This document shows positions 9,339 through 20,355 of a stretch of DNA of 64,000 nucleotides, piece by piece. Source of the stretch: Massilia violaceinigra (GTDB lineage Bacteria; Pseudomonadota; Gammaproteobacteria; Burkholderiales; Burkholderiaceae_D); NCBI RefSeq assembly GCF_002752675.1, contig NZ_CP024608.1:2170001-2234000 (forward strand), in the 5' to 3' direction. Under the pieces are notes generated by a model that saw only the letters and a list, made by a program, of their open reading frames with translations, was not told the DNA's origin and did not search any database. Each line of letters starts with the position of its first letter. The first letter of the stretch is position 1. The position numbers were made by a program, and so were the translations under genes.

Positions 9339-10004
9339 TTGCCCAAGATTATTTTCGATCCAGAAAAATTGCCTGTCGAAGCCCTCGGTGGCGAAGCGGC
9401 GCTCGATGCCGAGCGCCTCACGCCCGATTGGCTGCGCCAGCGTTTTGCCAGTCCCGCCGACTGGCAGCCGGAGCCGCCGGGCGAATCCTGGGCCGAACGC
9501 ACGGTGATGACGCCGGCCTCGGTGCTGCTGCCGCTGGTGCAGCGCGAGGGTGGCCTGACCATGCTGCTGACGGTGCGCACCGCGCATCTGTCGGCGCACG
9601 CGGGGCAGATCAGTTTTCCGGGCGGGCGCGCCGAAAGCTACGACGCTTCGGCCATCGACACGGCGCTGCGCGAGAGCGAGGAAGAAATCGGCCTGCAGCG
9701 CCGCCACGTGGACGTGATCGGCACGCTGCCTGATTACATTACCGGCACCGGCTTTCGGGTCACGCCGGTGGTGGGCCTGATCGCGCCGCCGTTCGAGCTG
9801 GCCGCCGACGCCAATGAAGTGGCCGAAATCTTTGAAGTGCCGCTGCAGTTCCTGATGGACGGCATGAACCACCAGCGCCTCTCGCTGGAACTGCCCGAGG
9901 GAGCGGGGCAGCGCAGCTTCTACGCCATGCCGTATGATCGCTTCTTTATCTGGGGCGCCACCGCCGGCATGCTGCGCAATCTGTTTCACTTCCTGCGTGC
10001 CTGA
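9339..10004 (+). CDS. Nudix hydrolase, CoA pyrophosphatase family
   Basis: Probably hydrolyses CoA or its derivatives to 3',5'-ADP and phosphopantetheine. The 221-residue product has the family-specific stretch LLTVRTAHLSAHAGQISFPG followed by the Nudix box with REXXEEXG (RESEEEIG) preceded by GGRAE. This combination marks the NudL/CoAse branch. TTG start at 9339 immediately after the rplS terminator, with GAAGGA at 9325-9330. No strong genetic context; it likely has its own promoter or relies on read-through. Confidence 0.88.
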   Translation: MPKIIFDPEKLPVEALGGEAALDAERLTPDWLRQRFASPADWQPEPPGESWAERTVMTPASVLLPLVQREGGLTMLLTVRTAHLSAHAGQISFPGGRAESYDASAIDTALRESEEEIGLQRRHVDVIGTLPDYITGTGFRVTPVVGLIAPPFELAADANEVAEIFEVPLQFLMDGMNHQRLSLELPEGAGQRSFYAMPYDRFFIWGATAGMLRNLFHFLRA

Positions 10005-10144
10005 ACAGGGCGTGCGCGGCCGGGCCGGGCTGTCCGGCCGACCGCGTCGCCAATAAGTTTGATTGAATCGGTGCTCTGCGCTATCGTAGCGGGCATTGAT
10101 GAATTGCTCTGCTGCTTCATTTCAAAAAGTACAAAGGACGTTCG

Positions 10145-11122
10145 ATGACATTTCTCTCCATTCTCTGTGCGTTGCTGATCGAACAGCTCAAGCCGCTGCG
10201 GGCAGACAATCTGATTTATGCGGAGATCAAGAGTTTTGCGATGCGCATGGAGGGGTGGTTCAACGCAGGCGACGCCAGCAACGGGCGCATGGGCTGGGTG
10301 CTGGTCATGCTGCTGCTGGTGGGCCCGACGGCCCTGATTTCCTGGCTGCTGTACCACTACCAGCTGGTGTTCATCGCGTTTGCGTGGAATGTGCTGATTG
10401 TCTACCTGACCCTCGGCTTCCGCCATTACAGCCACTATTTCAGTTCGATCCAGGCGGCGCTGAGCGCGGGCGACGAAGCCGGCGCGCGCGCCTTGCTGTC
10501 GGAGTGGACGCGCATCGACACGGTCGGCATGGAAGCGTCGGAAGTGGCCCGCATCGCCGTGGAAAAGTCGCTGGTGACCACGCACCGCAATGTATTCGGG
10601 GTGTTTTTCTGGTTTTTGATCGTGGGGCCGGCCGGCGCGGTGATGTACCGCGTGTCGGAATACCTGGCGCGGGCGTGGAACGAGCCGGATCATATGCGTA
10701 ACGAAGCCTTCGGCCAGTTCGCCGCGCGCGCGTTTTACTGGATCGATTGGCTGCCGGTGCGCCTGACGGCGGTGGCGTTCGCGGTGGTGGGCAATTTTGA
10801 AGATGCCATTTATGCATGGCGCAACTTCGCCCATCGCTGGAACGACGAGGCGCGCGGGATTATTCTGTCGGCCGGCGGCGGGGCGATGGGGGTGCGTTTG
10901 GGCACGCCGAACGAAAACGCATCGAAGGTGTTGCCACCGGACGCGGCCACCGTGGACAGCACCTACAGCGAAGTGGAAGTGATGCCGGGGGAAGAACCGA
11001 ACGCCCGGGCGCTGCAAAGCACGGTCGGATTGGTGTGGCGGGCGTTGCTTTTATGGATGCTGCTGCTGTTGCTGTTGTCGGGGGCGGTTGGTTTGGCTAA
11101 TATTGGGCAGGTGGCGGCGTAA
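10145..11122 (+). CDS. CobD/CbiB-like integral membrane protein
   Basis: Multi-pass protein of 325 residues resembling the CobD/CbiB/AmpE group annotated widely in Burkholderiales. The N-terminal helix (LSILCALLIEQLKPLR), membrane segments near residues 50-90 and 150-170, and a C-terminal helix (LLLWMLLLLLLSGAVGL) are visible. The conserved GDEAGARALLSEW and RNVFGVFFWF stretches fit this family. No other cobalamin gene is present nearby, so adenosylcobinamide-phosphate synthesis is doubtful; a regulatory or cell-envelope role like AmpE is possible. SD-like AAAGGACG precedes the ATG. Confidence 0.75.
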   Translation: MTFLSILCALLIEQLKPLRADNLIYAEIKSFAMRMEGWFNAGDASNGRMGWVLVMLLLVGPTALISWLLYHYQLVFIAFAWNVLIVYLTLGFRHYSHYFSSIQAALSAGDEAGARALLSEWTRIDTVGMEASEVARIAVEKSLVTTHRNVFGVFFWFLIVGPAGAVMYRVSEYLARAWNEPDHMRNEAFGQFAARAFYWIDWLPVRLTAVAFAVVGNFEDAIYAWRNFAHRWNDEARGIILSAGGGAMGVRLGTPNENASKVLPPDAATVDSTYSEVEVMPGEEPNARALQSTVGLVWRALLLWMLLLLLLSGAVGLANIGQVAA

Positions 11123-11152
11123 GCCTTGGCGTTGTGGGTCCGCATCTCCACT

Positions 11153-11240
11153 GTCGTTCCCGCGCAGGCGGGAACCCAAGTTCGTAGCGCAGTCCCTGGC
11201 GGCTCAACAAACTTGGGTTCCCGCCTGCGCGGGAACGACG
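11153..11240. repeat. Second copy of the compound palindromic repeat
   Basis: Same 88-bp architecture as 3637-3725: GTCGTTCCCGCGCAGGCGGG, a 38-bp centre with AAGTTCGTA and GGCGGC in matching positions, then the inverted unit ending in GGGAACGACG. High identity including the centre means the whole element was copied, not only the hairpins. Confidence 0.88.
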
Positions 11241-11440
11241 AATTTAGTGGCCGGAACGACGCTGGCGGTCGCGCAACAACGGTCGTGGCGGAGGTCTCCG
11301 CCGCTAACCACATCGCATCATTCTGCAAGCTCAACTCTTCTATAAGATATAATACTCACGTTCCACAGCAACACCTGATTCACCGGCCCGGCGCTTGCGC
11401 CATCGTCTCCACGCATCTTCTTGTTCCTACGACCCGCCCT
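11241..11440 (+). other. Intergenic region with a probable promoter
   Basis: No gene seen. A TATAAT at 11348-11353, about 90 bases before the DUF3579 gene, is a plausible -10 element, but a good -35 at normal spacing was not found. Confidence 0.4.
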
Positions 11441-11785
11441 ATGGCCGAGTTATCCGAAAGCAAGAAAAAACTCGCCGACGAGTTTTTCATTCTTGGCATC
11501 ACCAGCGATGGCAGGCAGTTCCGTCCCAGCGACTGGGCTGAGCGGCTGTGCGGCGTCATGTCCTGCTTCCGCCCCGAAGGCTCGGGCGGGCGCAACGCGC
11601 ACCTGCAGTTTTCGCCTTACGTGCGCCCGACCATGCTCGACGGCGTCAAGGCCGTGGTGGTCAACAACGACCTGCAGAAACTCGAACCGCTGGCCTACCA
11701 CTTCGTCCTTAATTTCGCCAAGGACAACGACTTGCAGGTCCTCAACGCCTGCTTCCTGCCTCTGCCCGGCGACCCTAAAATATAA
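11441..11785 (+). CDS. DUF3579 domain-containing protein
   Basis: Conserved small protein of betaproteobacteria with no known function. The 114-residue product has the family signature EFFILGITSDGRQFRPSDWA followed by ERLCGVMSCF and later VVVNNDLQKLEPLAYHFVLN. The ATG at 11441 begins just before the domain; the longer frame runs back through the repeat at 11153 and is an artefact. No clear Shine-Dalgarno is visible. Confidence 0.85.
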   Translation: MAELSESKKKLADEFFILGITSDGRQFRPSDWAERLCGVMSCFRPEGSGGRNAHLQFSPYVRPTMLDGVKAVVVNNDLQKLEPLAYHFVLNFAKDNDLQVLNACFLPLPGDPKI

Positions 11786-11910
11786 ATACGCGTCACCACT
11801 GCTTTGAGCAGGATCAAACCGACATCAGAAAGCCCGCGTAAGTTTAAGCCTGTCGCGCGCAACCCTGCGCGCGCGCACATCATAAGCGCTGGGCCGCTCG
11901 GGAGGAAACA

Positions 11911-12360
11911 ATGCGCATAGGCGAAATCTGTACTGTCCCATCCATCTACTGCAAGGGCGACGAAACCGTTCAGGCCGCCGCCTTGCTGATGCGTAAGCAT
12001 CACGTCGGCGACCTGGTCGTCATCGAACAACCGGAAAACGAACGCATTCCGGTCGGCATCATCACCGACCGCGATATCGTGGTCTCCGTCATCGCGCTCG
12101 GGCTCGACCCGGCCAGCCTGCTGGTCGGCGACATCATGAGCGCCGACCTGTTGACCGCGGCGGAAGACGACGACGTCTACGAAACGATCGACCGCATGCG
12201 TTTCCGCGGTATCCGGCGTGTGCCCGTGGTCAATAACGCGGGCGGCCTGGCCGGCATTGTCAGCGTCGACGACCTGCTCGAATTCCTGGCCGAGGAAATG
12301 GGCGAACTTTCACGCATCAGCTCGCACCAGCAATCGCACGAGAAACGCGCGCGCCAGTAG
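11911..12360 (+). CDS. CBS domain-pair protein
   Basis: Cytosolic protein of 149 residues made almost entirely of two CBS domains. The first is around residues 1-65 (ETVQAAALLMRKHHVGDLVV, PVGIITDRDIV), the second around 72-135 (TAAEDDDVYETIDRMRFRGI, RRVPVVNNAGGLAGIVSVDD). Such pairs bind adenine nucleotides and usually act as energy or redox sensors; the partner here is unknown. GGGAGG upstream of the ATG is a strong ribosome-binding site. Confidence 0.88.
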   Translation: MRIGEICTVPSIYCKGDETVQAAALLMRKHHVGDLVVIEQPENERIPVGIITDRDIVVSVIALGLDPASLLVGDIMSADLLTAAEDDDVYETIDRMRFRGIRRVPVVNNAGGLAGIVSVDDLLEFLAEEMGELSRISSHQQSHEKRARQ

Positions 12361-12412
12361 CCAGCCAGCGCGACGGCTGCCCTCTGGTATGATGGCTCGC
12401 GCCGGGGTCCGC

Positions 12413-12442
12413 GTGGGCACGGCAAACCGTGTCCACCCTACC
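12413..12442. repeat. GTGGGCAC-type palindrome just before the M16 peptidase gene
   Basis: GTGGGCACGG (12413-12422) pairs with CCGTGTCCACCC (12427-12438), a diverged copy of the 1741-1775 element, here ending only ten bases before the start codon at 12453. Confidence 0.65.
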
Positions 12443-12452
12443 AGAAGACCTC

Positions 12453-15158
<2,706 letters not shown>

Positions 15159-15257
15159 AAGCAGCAATACTTGCTGGCGGGATAGCAACGTTTACGGTAT
15201 TCTGTTGCTTCGAGGAAGTATTTGCTTCCTCTGTAGAACATACGGAGATGTTGGAAC

Positions 15258-16037
15258 ATGGCCAGGGAGAAGCAAAAGGAGTCCTCGTTCGAGGGTAAGG
15301 TTGTCCTCGTGACCGGTGCGGCGGGCGGCATCGGCCGCGCGGCCGCGGTGGCGTTCGGACGCGCGGGTGCTTGCGTGGTGGTGGCCGATACCTCGGTCGA
15401 TGGCGGCCATGCGACGGCGGCGATGATCGTCGAAAACGGCGGCAAGGCGTTGTTCGTGCAGTGTAACGTCACGCGCGCGGCGGAAGTCGAAGCGCTGATC
15501 GACAAGACGGTGGCGTATTACGGGCGGCTCGATTGCGCGTTCAATAACGCGGGCATCGACGAAGAGCATCTGCCGCTGGCCGACGCCGACGAAGCGCTGT
15601 TCGACCGCATCATGAACGTCAACGTCAAAGGCACGTGGCTGTGCATGAAGTACGAGATTCGCCAGATGCTCAAGCAGGGCAGCGGGTCGATCGTCAACAC
15701 GGCGTCGGTGGCCGGCCTGGTCGGCGCGCCGACGCAGCCGATTTACGCCGCCAGCAAGCACGCGGTGGTGGGCATGACCAAGACCGCGGCGGCCGAGTAT
15801 GCGCGCGAGGGGATTCGTATTAATAGTGTGTGTCCGGGCGTGGTCAATACGCCGATGATGGGCCGCGCGCTGGAACGCGAACCGCTGCGCGAGAAAAAGC
15901 TGCGCAATGTGCATCCGATGGGCCGGTTCGCCGAGCCGTCGGAGATTGCCAGTGCCGCGATGTGGCTGTGTTCGGACCAGAGCTCGTTCGTGACCGGGCA
16001 TCAGCTGGCCGTGGATGGCGGGTTGACGGCGATTTAA
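15258..16037 (+). CDS. Short-chain dehydrogenase/reductase
   Basis: Classical SDR of 259 residues. The Rossmann motif TGAAGGIG is at 19-26, NNAG follows, and the catalytic pair is Tyr163 and Lys167 (YAASK) with an upstream Ser. The C-terminal ending HQLAVDGGLTAI is typical of the glucose/3-oxoacyl reductase group. VVVADTS after the second strand has Asp at the position that favours NAD(H). Substrate cannot be predicted. GGAG at about 15244 precedes the ATG. Confidence 0.9.
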   Translation: MAREKQKESSFEGKVVLVTGAAGGIGRAAAVAFGRAGACVVVADTSVDGGHATAAMIVENGGKALFVQCNVTRAAEVEALIDKTVAYYGRLDCAFNNAGIDEEHLPLADADEALFDRIMNVNVKGTWLCMKYEIRQMLKQGSGSIVNTASVAGLVGAPTQPIYAASKHAVVGMTKTAAAEYAREGIRINSVCPGVVNTPMMGRALEREPLREKKLRNVHPMGRFAEPSEIASAAMWLCSDQSSFVTGHQLAVDGGLTAI

Positions 16038-16042
16038 TAAGC

Positions 16043-16077
16043 CACCGTCGTTTCCGCCATCGGCGGAAGCGACGGTG
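16043..16077. terminator. Hairpin between convergent SDR and GntR genes
   Basis: CACCGTCGTTTCCGCC pairs with GGCGGAAGCGACGGTG around a three-base loop. It resembles the GTCGTTCCCGC repeats but is diverged, and lacks a clear T-run. It may act as a bidirectional terminator or be a repeat relic. Confidence 0.5.
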
Positions 16078-16096
16078 ATATGCGCGGAAACGACGA

Positions 16097-16837
16097 CTAC
16101 GCCGTACTCAACTCCGCCACGAAATCATACATATCCCCCCTGAAGTACGAGCGGCAAAACTCCACCGCGCGTCCATCCCTCAGGAACGCCAGCCGTTCCA
16201 CGCACAAGCCCGCATCGCCTTCCTTCGACTGCAGCAGCTTGGCCTGCTCCGCATTGAGCAGCAGCGCCGATAATCGCTGCAGCGCGCGCGTTGGCCGGTT
16301 GCCGGCCGCTTCCAGGGCCTCGTACATCGACACCCCCACCACATCGAGCGATGGCAGGCAGGATGCCACGATGGTCGCGTATTCCAGACACATCGGCAAC
16401 TCGTCCGCATAGCGGATCCGGTTGAAGCGGTACACCGGCGCACCGGGCGACAAGCGCAGGCGCAGGGCTTCCTCCGGCGTCACCGTCCCCTCCGACCGTT
16501 TGAGCCACACGCTGCGCGGCGTGCGCCCGCGTGCCCGCATGTCCTCCGAAAATGAGGTCAGCTTGGCGAAGTTTTTCTCGATCCGCGTGTTGATGAAGTT
16601 GCCCGAACCGGGCCGCTTGACCAGCAAGCCTTCGCTCACCAGCCCGTCGATCGCCTTGCGCACGGTGATGCGCGAGATCGACAGGTCGAGCGCCAGTTGC
16701 CGTTCCGCCGGCAGGGCTTCGTCCGGGCCGAAGATGCGCTGGTCGATCGCTTCGCGCAGGGCGCGCTGCAATTGCTGGTACAGCGGCTGCGAGCTGGTCT
16801 GGGCCAGCGTCTGCATGATGTGGACAAGGGAAGTCAT
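16097..16837 (-). CDS. GntR/HutC-family regulator (NagR/NagQ-like)
   Basis: Transcriptional regulator of 246 residues. The winged helix-turn-helix is near residues 15-80 (PLYQQLQRALREAIDQRIFG, then LPAERQLALDLSISRITVRK and GLLVKRPGSGNFI). It is followed by a UTRA effector domain (LTSFSEDMRARGR to the C-terminus). The start at 16837 is chosen because it lies just before the domain. The gene is divergent from a TonB-dependent receptor, and the shared intergenic region has TGGTATTA half-sites also found at the GlcNAc operon. A GlcNAc-phosphate ligand, as in NagR/DasR relatives, is inferred. Confidence 0.88.
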   Translation of the reverse strand: MTSLVHIMQTLAQTSSQPLYQQLQRALREAIDQRIFGPDEALPAERQLALDLSISRITVRKAIDGLVSEGLLVKRPGSGNFINTRIEKNFAKLTSFSEDMRARGRTPRSVWLKRSEGTVTPEEALRLRLSPGAPVYRFNRIRYADELPMCLEYATIVASCLPSLDVVGVSMYEALEAAGNRPTRALQRLSALLLNAEQAKLLQSKEGDAGLCVERLAFLRDGRAVEFCRSYFRGDMYDFVAELSTA

Positions 16838-16932
16838 ACCAATCTGCTTTCTATCGTGAGGGTGGGACCACTTTTCCCGTCGCCTGGCGCAAATTCGCCA
16901 CATCATGCAGTTGTCGCATTTGCATATAACGA

Positions 16933-16940
16933 TAATACCA
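16933..16940 (-). promoter_or_regulatory. Candidate GntR half-site upstream of the GntR gene
   Basis: TAATACCA on the plus strand is TGGTATTA on the minus strand, about 100 bases upstream of the GntR start. The same octamer is at 17082-17089 and 32768-32775. Confidence 0.4.
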
Positions 16941-17070
16941 AAAAAAGACCGCAGGAATAGCCCTCCCTCTTGCAACAACGTCAAATTCGCCCCGAATGAC
17001 CAGACCACTTGGCCAAAATCCCAGTCCACCCGTGTGTTATCGAAACAACATATGAAAAAATTCACTTAAC

Positions 17071-17089
17071 TGGTAGTGTTCTGGTATTA
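17071..17089 (+). promoter_or_regulatory. Candidate GntR operator before the TonB receptor gene
   Basis: TGGTAGTG (17071-17078) and TGGTATTA (17082-17089) form a direct repeat with an 11-base register, one helical turn. A TATATT at 17098-17103 follows and could be a -10, which would place the operator over the -35 region. The same spacing occurs at the nag operon promoter. Confidence 0.5.
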
Positions 17090-17205
17090 AAGAGGAGTAT
17101 ATTGGCGTTAGATTGGTTTTAGACGTGGTTGTACCCGTAGCACATAAAAAGTCGTTGTTAAAAATGAACTGGCTTACTCACGGAGCCAACATCAAGGGGG
17201 AAGTA

Positions 17206-20001
17206 ATGAAGCGCAATCAGTCAGTAGTGAATAAGAACGCAGAGCGTCCTGTATCGACCAGCCTGACGCCGGTAGCGTCGGCCGCAGCTATTCTGGTGTT
17301 GAGCATCGCGATGTCGGCCCAGGCCCAGGCCCAGGCGCCCGCCACGGCACCAAGCGTGGACCCGGAGGTCAAGGGTGAAGTGGTGATCGTCACCGGTATC
17401 CGTGCGGCGATGCAGCAGTCGCTGAACCAGAAGCGCAATTCGGACACGATGGTCGAAGTCATTACTGCTGAAGACGTGGGCAAGATGCCCGACAAGAATG
17501 TCGCCGACTCCCTGCAACGCCTGCCGGGCGTGAGCGTGGCCGCCGCCGGCGGCTCGGAAGGCAGCTTCGGCGAGAACGACCGCGTGGCCCTGCGCGGCAC
17601 CCCGTTCGGCCTGACCCTCACTACCCTGAACAGCCACACCGTATCGAGCGGCGACTGGTTTGCCGATAACATCATCGGTGGCGGCCGCAGCGTCAGCTTC
17701 TCCCTGTTCCCGTCCGAACTGATCGGCCGCGTGACGGTGCATAAAGGTTCGCAGGCCAACCTGCTCGAAGGCGGCGCCGTCGGCGTGGTCGACATCGAAA
17801 CGCGCAAGCCGCTGGACTTCAAGAAGGGCCTGAGCGCGCAGATGAGTCTGGGCGCCGTGAATTCGCAGAACTCGGGCAAGAACGATGGCCAGTTCAACGG
17901 CCTGGTTAACTGGAAGAACGAGGCCGGCAACCTGGCCGTGATGGTCCAGGGCTTCCATGAAAAACGCACCCTGAGCCGCGTCGGCCAGGAAAACGGCATC
18001 TGGTACGATCCGGTCGATGCCGGCTCGTCCGTGGACAAGGGCGTGCCCGGTGCGTCGACCGCCATCAAGACCGATCCGGTCAAGGGCGCCAAGGCCAACT
18101 ACCTGGGCGGTACCGCCTGGTTCGAACAGGAACGCACGCGCAAGGGTGGCCTGATCGACGTGCAGTTCAAGCCGACCAGCGACATCACGCTCGACCTGAC
18201 CGCATTCCGTTCGCACCTCGACGCCCCGAACATCAACCACAACTTCATGCAGTCGCTGGGCCGCTTCCTGGCGCCGAACTGGACGGCCAAGGATTTCCCT
18301 GCTGGTCACACCAGCGGCACCGTCAGTAACGGCGTGCTGACCCAGCTGACCGGTACCGTGCCGGCCAACTGCGGCGCGGTCTGCGGCACGATGTCGAGCG
18401 CGGTGCAGGAAGAATTCAGCCGCCCGATCGCCGAGAGCCAATCCAAGTTCGTCAACCTGGACGGAAAATGGCGCGTCAACGACAAGCTGACCCTGGCCGG
18501 CAAGGTCGGCTCGACCAAAGGCCTGGGCAATACCCAAAGCGGCGCGCTGGGCGTCTGGATGCCGTACACCGGCGGCAGCTACACCATGAACGGGCTCGAC
18601 AAGGCGGTCACCTACGTGATCCCGGGCGCAGACAAGTTCTCGATCGGCGGCGGTCCTGACGGTACCGGCAACGTGCCTTATACCTACGGTTCGCACGTGA
18701 CCGCGATCGACAAGGAAGTCTACGGCCAGATCGACGGCACCTACAAACTGGACCTGGCCAGCGTGCAGTCGGTCCAGTTCGGCGTGCGCGCTGCGGAGCA
18801 CAAGCGCGACCTGACCGCCATCGGCATCAACGCCTTGCCAAGCCTGTCCCTGGTCAGCAACCTGCCGACAGGCGGCCTGACCTCGTTCCCGACCGAGTTC
18901 AACGACCTGGACGCCAACGGCGCCGGCTGGTGGACGTTCTCGCGCGAAGCGGTCAACAGCTGGCTGAGCACCCATGCCAAGTACGAAGGCCACTTGAAGC
19001 AAAACGAATTCAAGATCAAGGAGCCGACCCGTTCGGGCTACGTGATGGCGAACTTCGGCGCCGACGGCTTCTCGGGCAATATCGGCGTGCGCGTGGTGCA
19101 CACCAAGGAAGAAGTCGAGCGCAACGAGATCGCGCCGTCCGGCACGTTCGAGCCGCGCCTGTACACCAACACCTACCTCGACTTCCTGCCAAGCGCGAAC
19201 TTCCGCATGGACCTGTCGAAAAACCTGGTGGCGCGTTTTTCGACCAGCCGCACCATGGCGCGTCCGGAGCTGGGCCAGATGGCCGGCACCGACCTGCGCG
19301 ACGTGCAGGGCACCGGCAGCGCCGGCAATCCGAACCTGCGTCCGATCCGCTCGAACAATTTCGACCTGGGCGTGGAATGGTATTTCGCCGAGAAGTCGCT
19401 GCTGGCGGCCGGCGCGTTCTACTCGGCACTGGACGGTTACGTGACCTACGGTTCGGGCACCGCGACCTTCTACAACCAGTTGCAGAAGAAGAACACCGTG
19501 TACCAGATCGACACCCCGCTCAACACCACGGCGGAAGTGAAGGGCATGGAGTTCTCGTATCAGCAGGCGCTGCCGGCGGGTTTCGGCGTGAATGCCAACT
19601 ACACCTATACGCTGGGTAAGGAAACCGGCAAGGCGCCGGGTTCGATGTGCGGCGCGCTGACCTATGCCGACTGCACCCTGATCGGTACCTCGAAGAACGC
19701 CTACAACGTCGGTGCTTTCTATGAGCAGAACAAGGTCTCAGCGCGCCTGACCTACAGCTGGCGCTCGGGCTTCCTGAATGGCACCAGCCGCAATTCGGCC
19801 TCGTACCAGGCGTCGGTCGGTTCGCTGTCGGCATCGCTGGCGTACCAGATCAACGAGAACTTCAGCGTCACCCTCGATGGCAAGGACCTGAACAATCCGA
19901 TGGTGCGTTCGGTGATCCACACCGCCGGTGCGATGGATGTGCCAGGTTCGCTGTACAAGAACGGCCGCCAGATCTATCTGGCGCTGCACGGCAAATACTA
20001 A
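17206..20001 (+). CDS. TonB-dependent receptor, probable GlcNAc/chitooligosaccharide uptake
   Basis: Outer-membrane 22-strand barrel, 931 residues. The signal peptide ends in an Ala/Gln repeat (AQAQAQA). The plug domain follows (VVIVTGIRAAMQQSLNQKRN, KMPDKNVADSLQRLPGVSV), a form typical of the large sugar-related receptors first described in Caulobacter and Xanthomonas. The barrel runs to the C-terminal LYKNGRQIYLALHGKY, ending in an aromatic residue. The ATG at 17206 follows AAGGGGGA (17194-17201). The divergent GntR gene and operator shared with the nag operon suggest the substrate; it is otherwise unproven. Confidence 0.88.
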   Translation: MKRNQSVVNKNAERPVSTSLTPVASAAAILVLSIAMSAQAQAQAPATAPSVDPEVKGEVVIVTGIRAAMQQSLNQKRNSDTMVEVITAEDVGKMPDKNVADSLQRLPGVSVAAAGGSEGSFGENDRVALRGTPFGLTLTTLNSHTVSSGDWFADNIIGGGRSVSFSLFPSELIGRVTVHKGSQANLLEGGAVGVVDIETRKPLDFKKGLSAQMSLGAVNSQNSGKNDGQFNGLVNWKNEAGNLAVMVQGFHEKRTLSRVGQENGIWYDPVDAGSSVDKGVPGASTAIKTDPVKGAKANYLGGTAWFEQERTRKGGLIDVQFKPTSDITLDLTAFRSHLDAPNINHNFMQSLGRFLAPNWTAKDFPAGHTSGTVSNGVLTQLTGTVPANCGAVCGTMSSAVQEEFSRPIAESQSKFVNLDGKWRVNDKLTLAGKVGSTKGLGNTQSGALGVWMPYTGGSYTMNGLDKAVTYVIPGADKFSIGGGPDGTGNVPYTYGSHVTAIDKEVYGQIDGTYKLDLASVQSVQFGVRAAEHKRDLTAIGINALPSLSLVSNLPTGGLTSFPTEFNDLDANGAGWWTFSREAVNSWLSTHAKYEGHLKQNEFKIKEPTRSGYVMANFGADGFSGNIGVRVVHTKEEVERNEIAPSGTFEPRLYTNTYLDFLPSANFRMDLSKNLVARFSTSRTMARPELGQMAGTDLRDVQGTGSAGNPNLRPIRSNNFDLGVEWYFAEKSLLAAGAFYSALDGYVTYGSGTATFYNQLQKKNTVYQIDTPLNTTAEVKGMEFSYQQALPAGFGVNANYTYTLGKETGKAPGSMCGALTYADCTLIGTSKNAYNVGAFYEQNKVSARLTYSWRSGFLNGTSRNSASYQASVGSLSASLAYQINENFSVTLDGKDLNNPMVRSVIHTAGAMDVPGSLYKNGRQIYLALHGKY

Positions 20002-20030
20002 GACGACGATGGAGGGACTTCGGTCCCGCC

Positions 20031-20067
20031 AAAAAAAACGGGACGCTCAAACGTCCCGTTTTTTTTT
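20031..20067 (+). terminator. Rho-independent terminator after the TonB receptor
   Basis: CGGGACG (20039-20045) pairs with CGTCCCG (20052-20058), flanked by eight A residues and nine T residues, so it could work in both directions. Confidence 0.93.
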
Positions 20068-20355
20068 GTATGACGGGCCCGTGATGTGGCCGTGATGATG
20101 GTCTGGAGCGTAGCGAAGATGGATCTCCTTGATTTAACTTTCCCGTTGAACTGGGCCCAACCCTGTGTCGCTATCCTGACTGCCGCAGCCGGTCGTTCTC
20201 GCCCGGCGCCAATGCAATGCCCCGCATCAAAGGGATCGAGCGTCTGCTGCGCCGAAATATTTGGGCACATATCGTATGAAGCCGGGAAGAGTATAAAATA
20301 AACAATCATTTCGAGCCACGATGCTTCTTCCACCGTCTTGACAAAGGAATTGTTG
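20068..20355 (+). other. Intergenic region before the DUF4157 gene
   Basis: No gene supported. The last 100 bases turn AT-rich and contain TATAAA at 20292-20297, a possible -10; no convincing -35 was found. Confidence 0.35.
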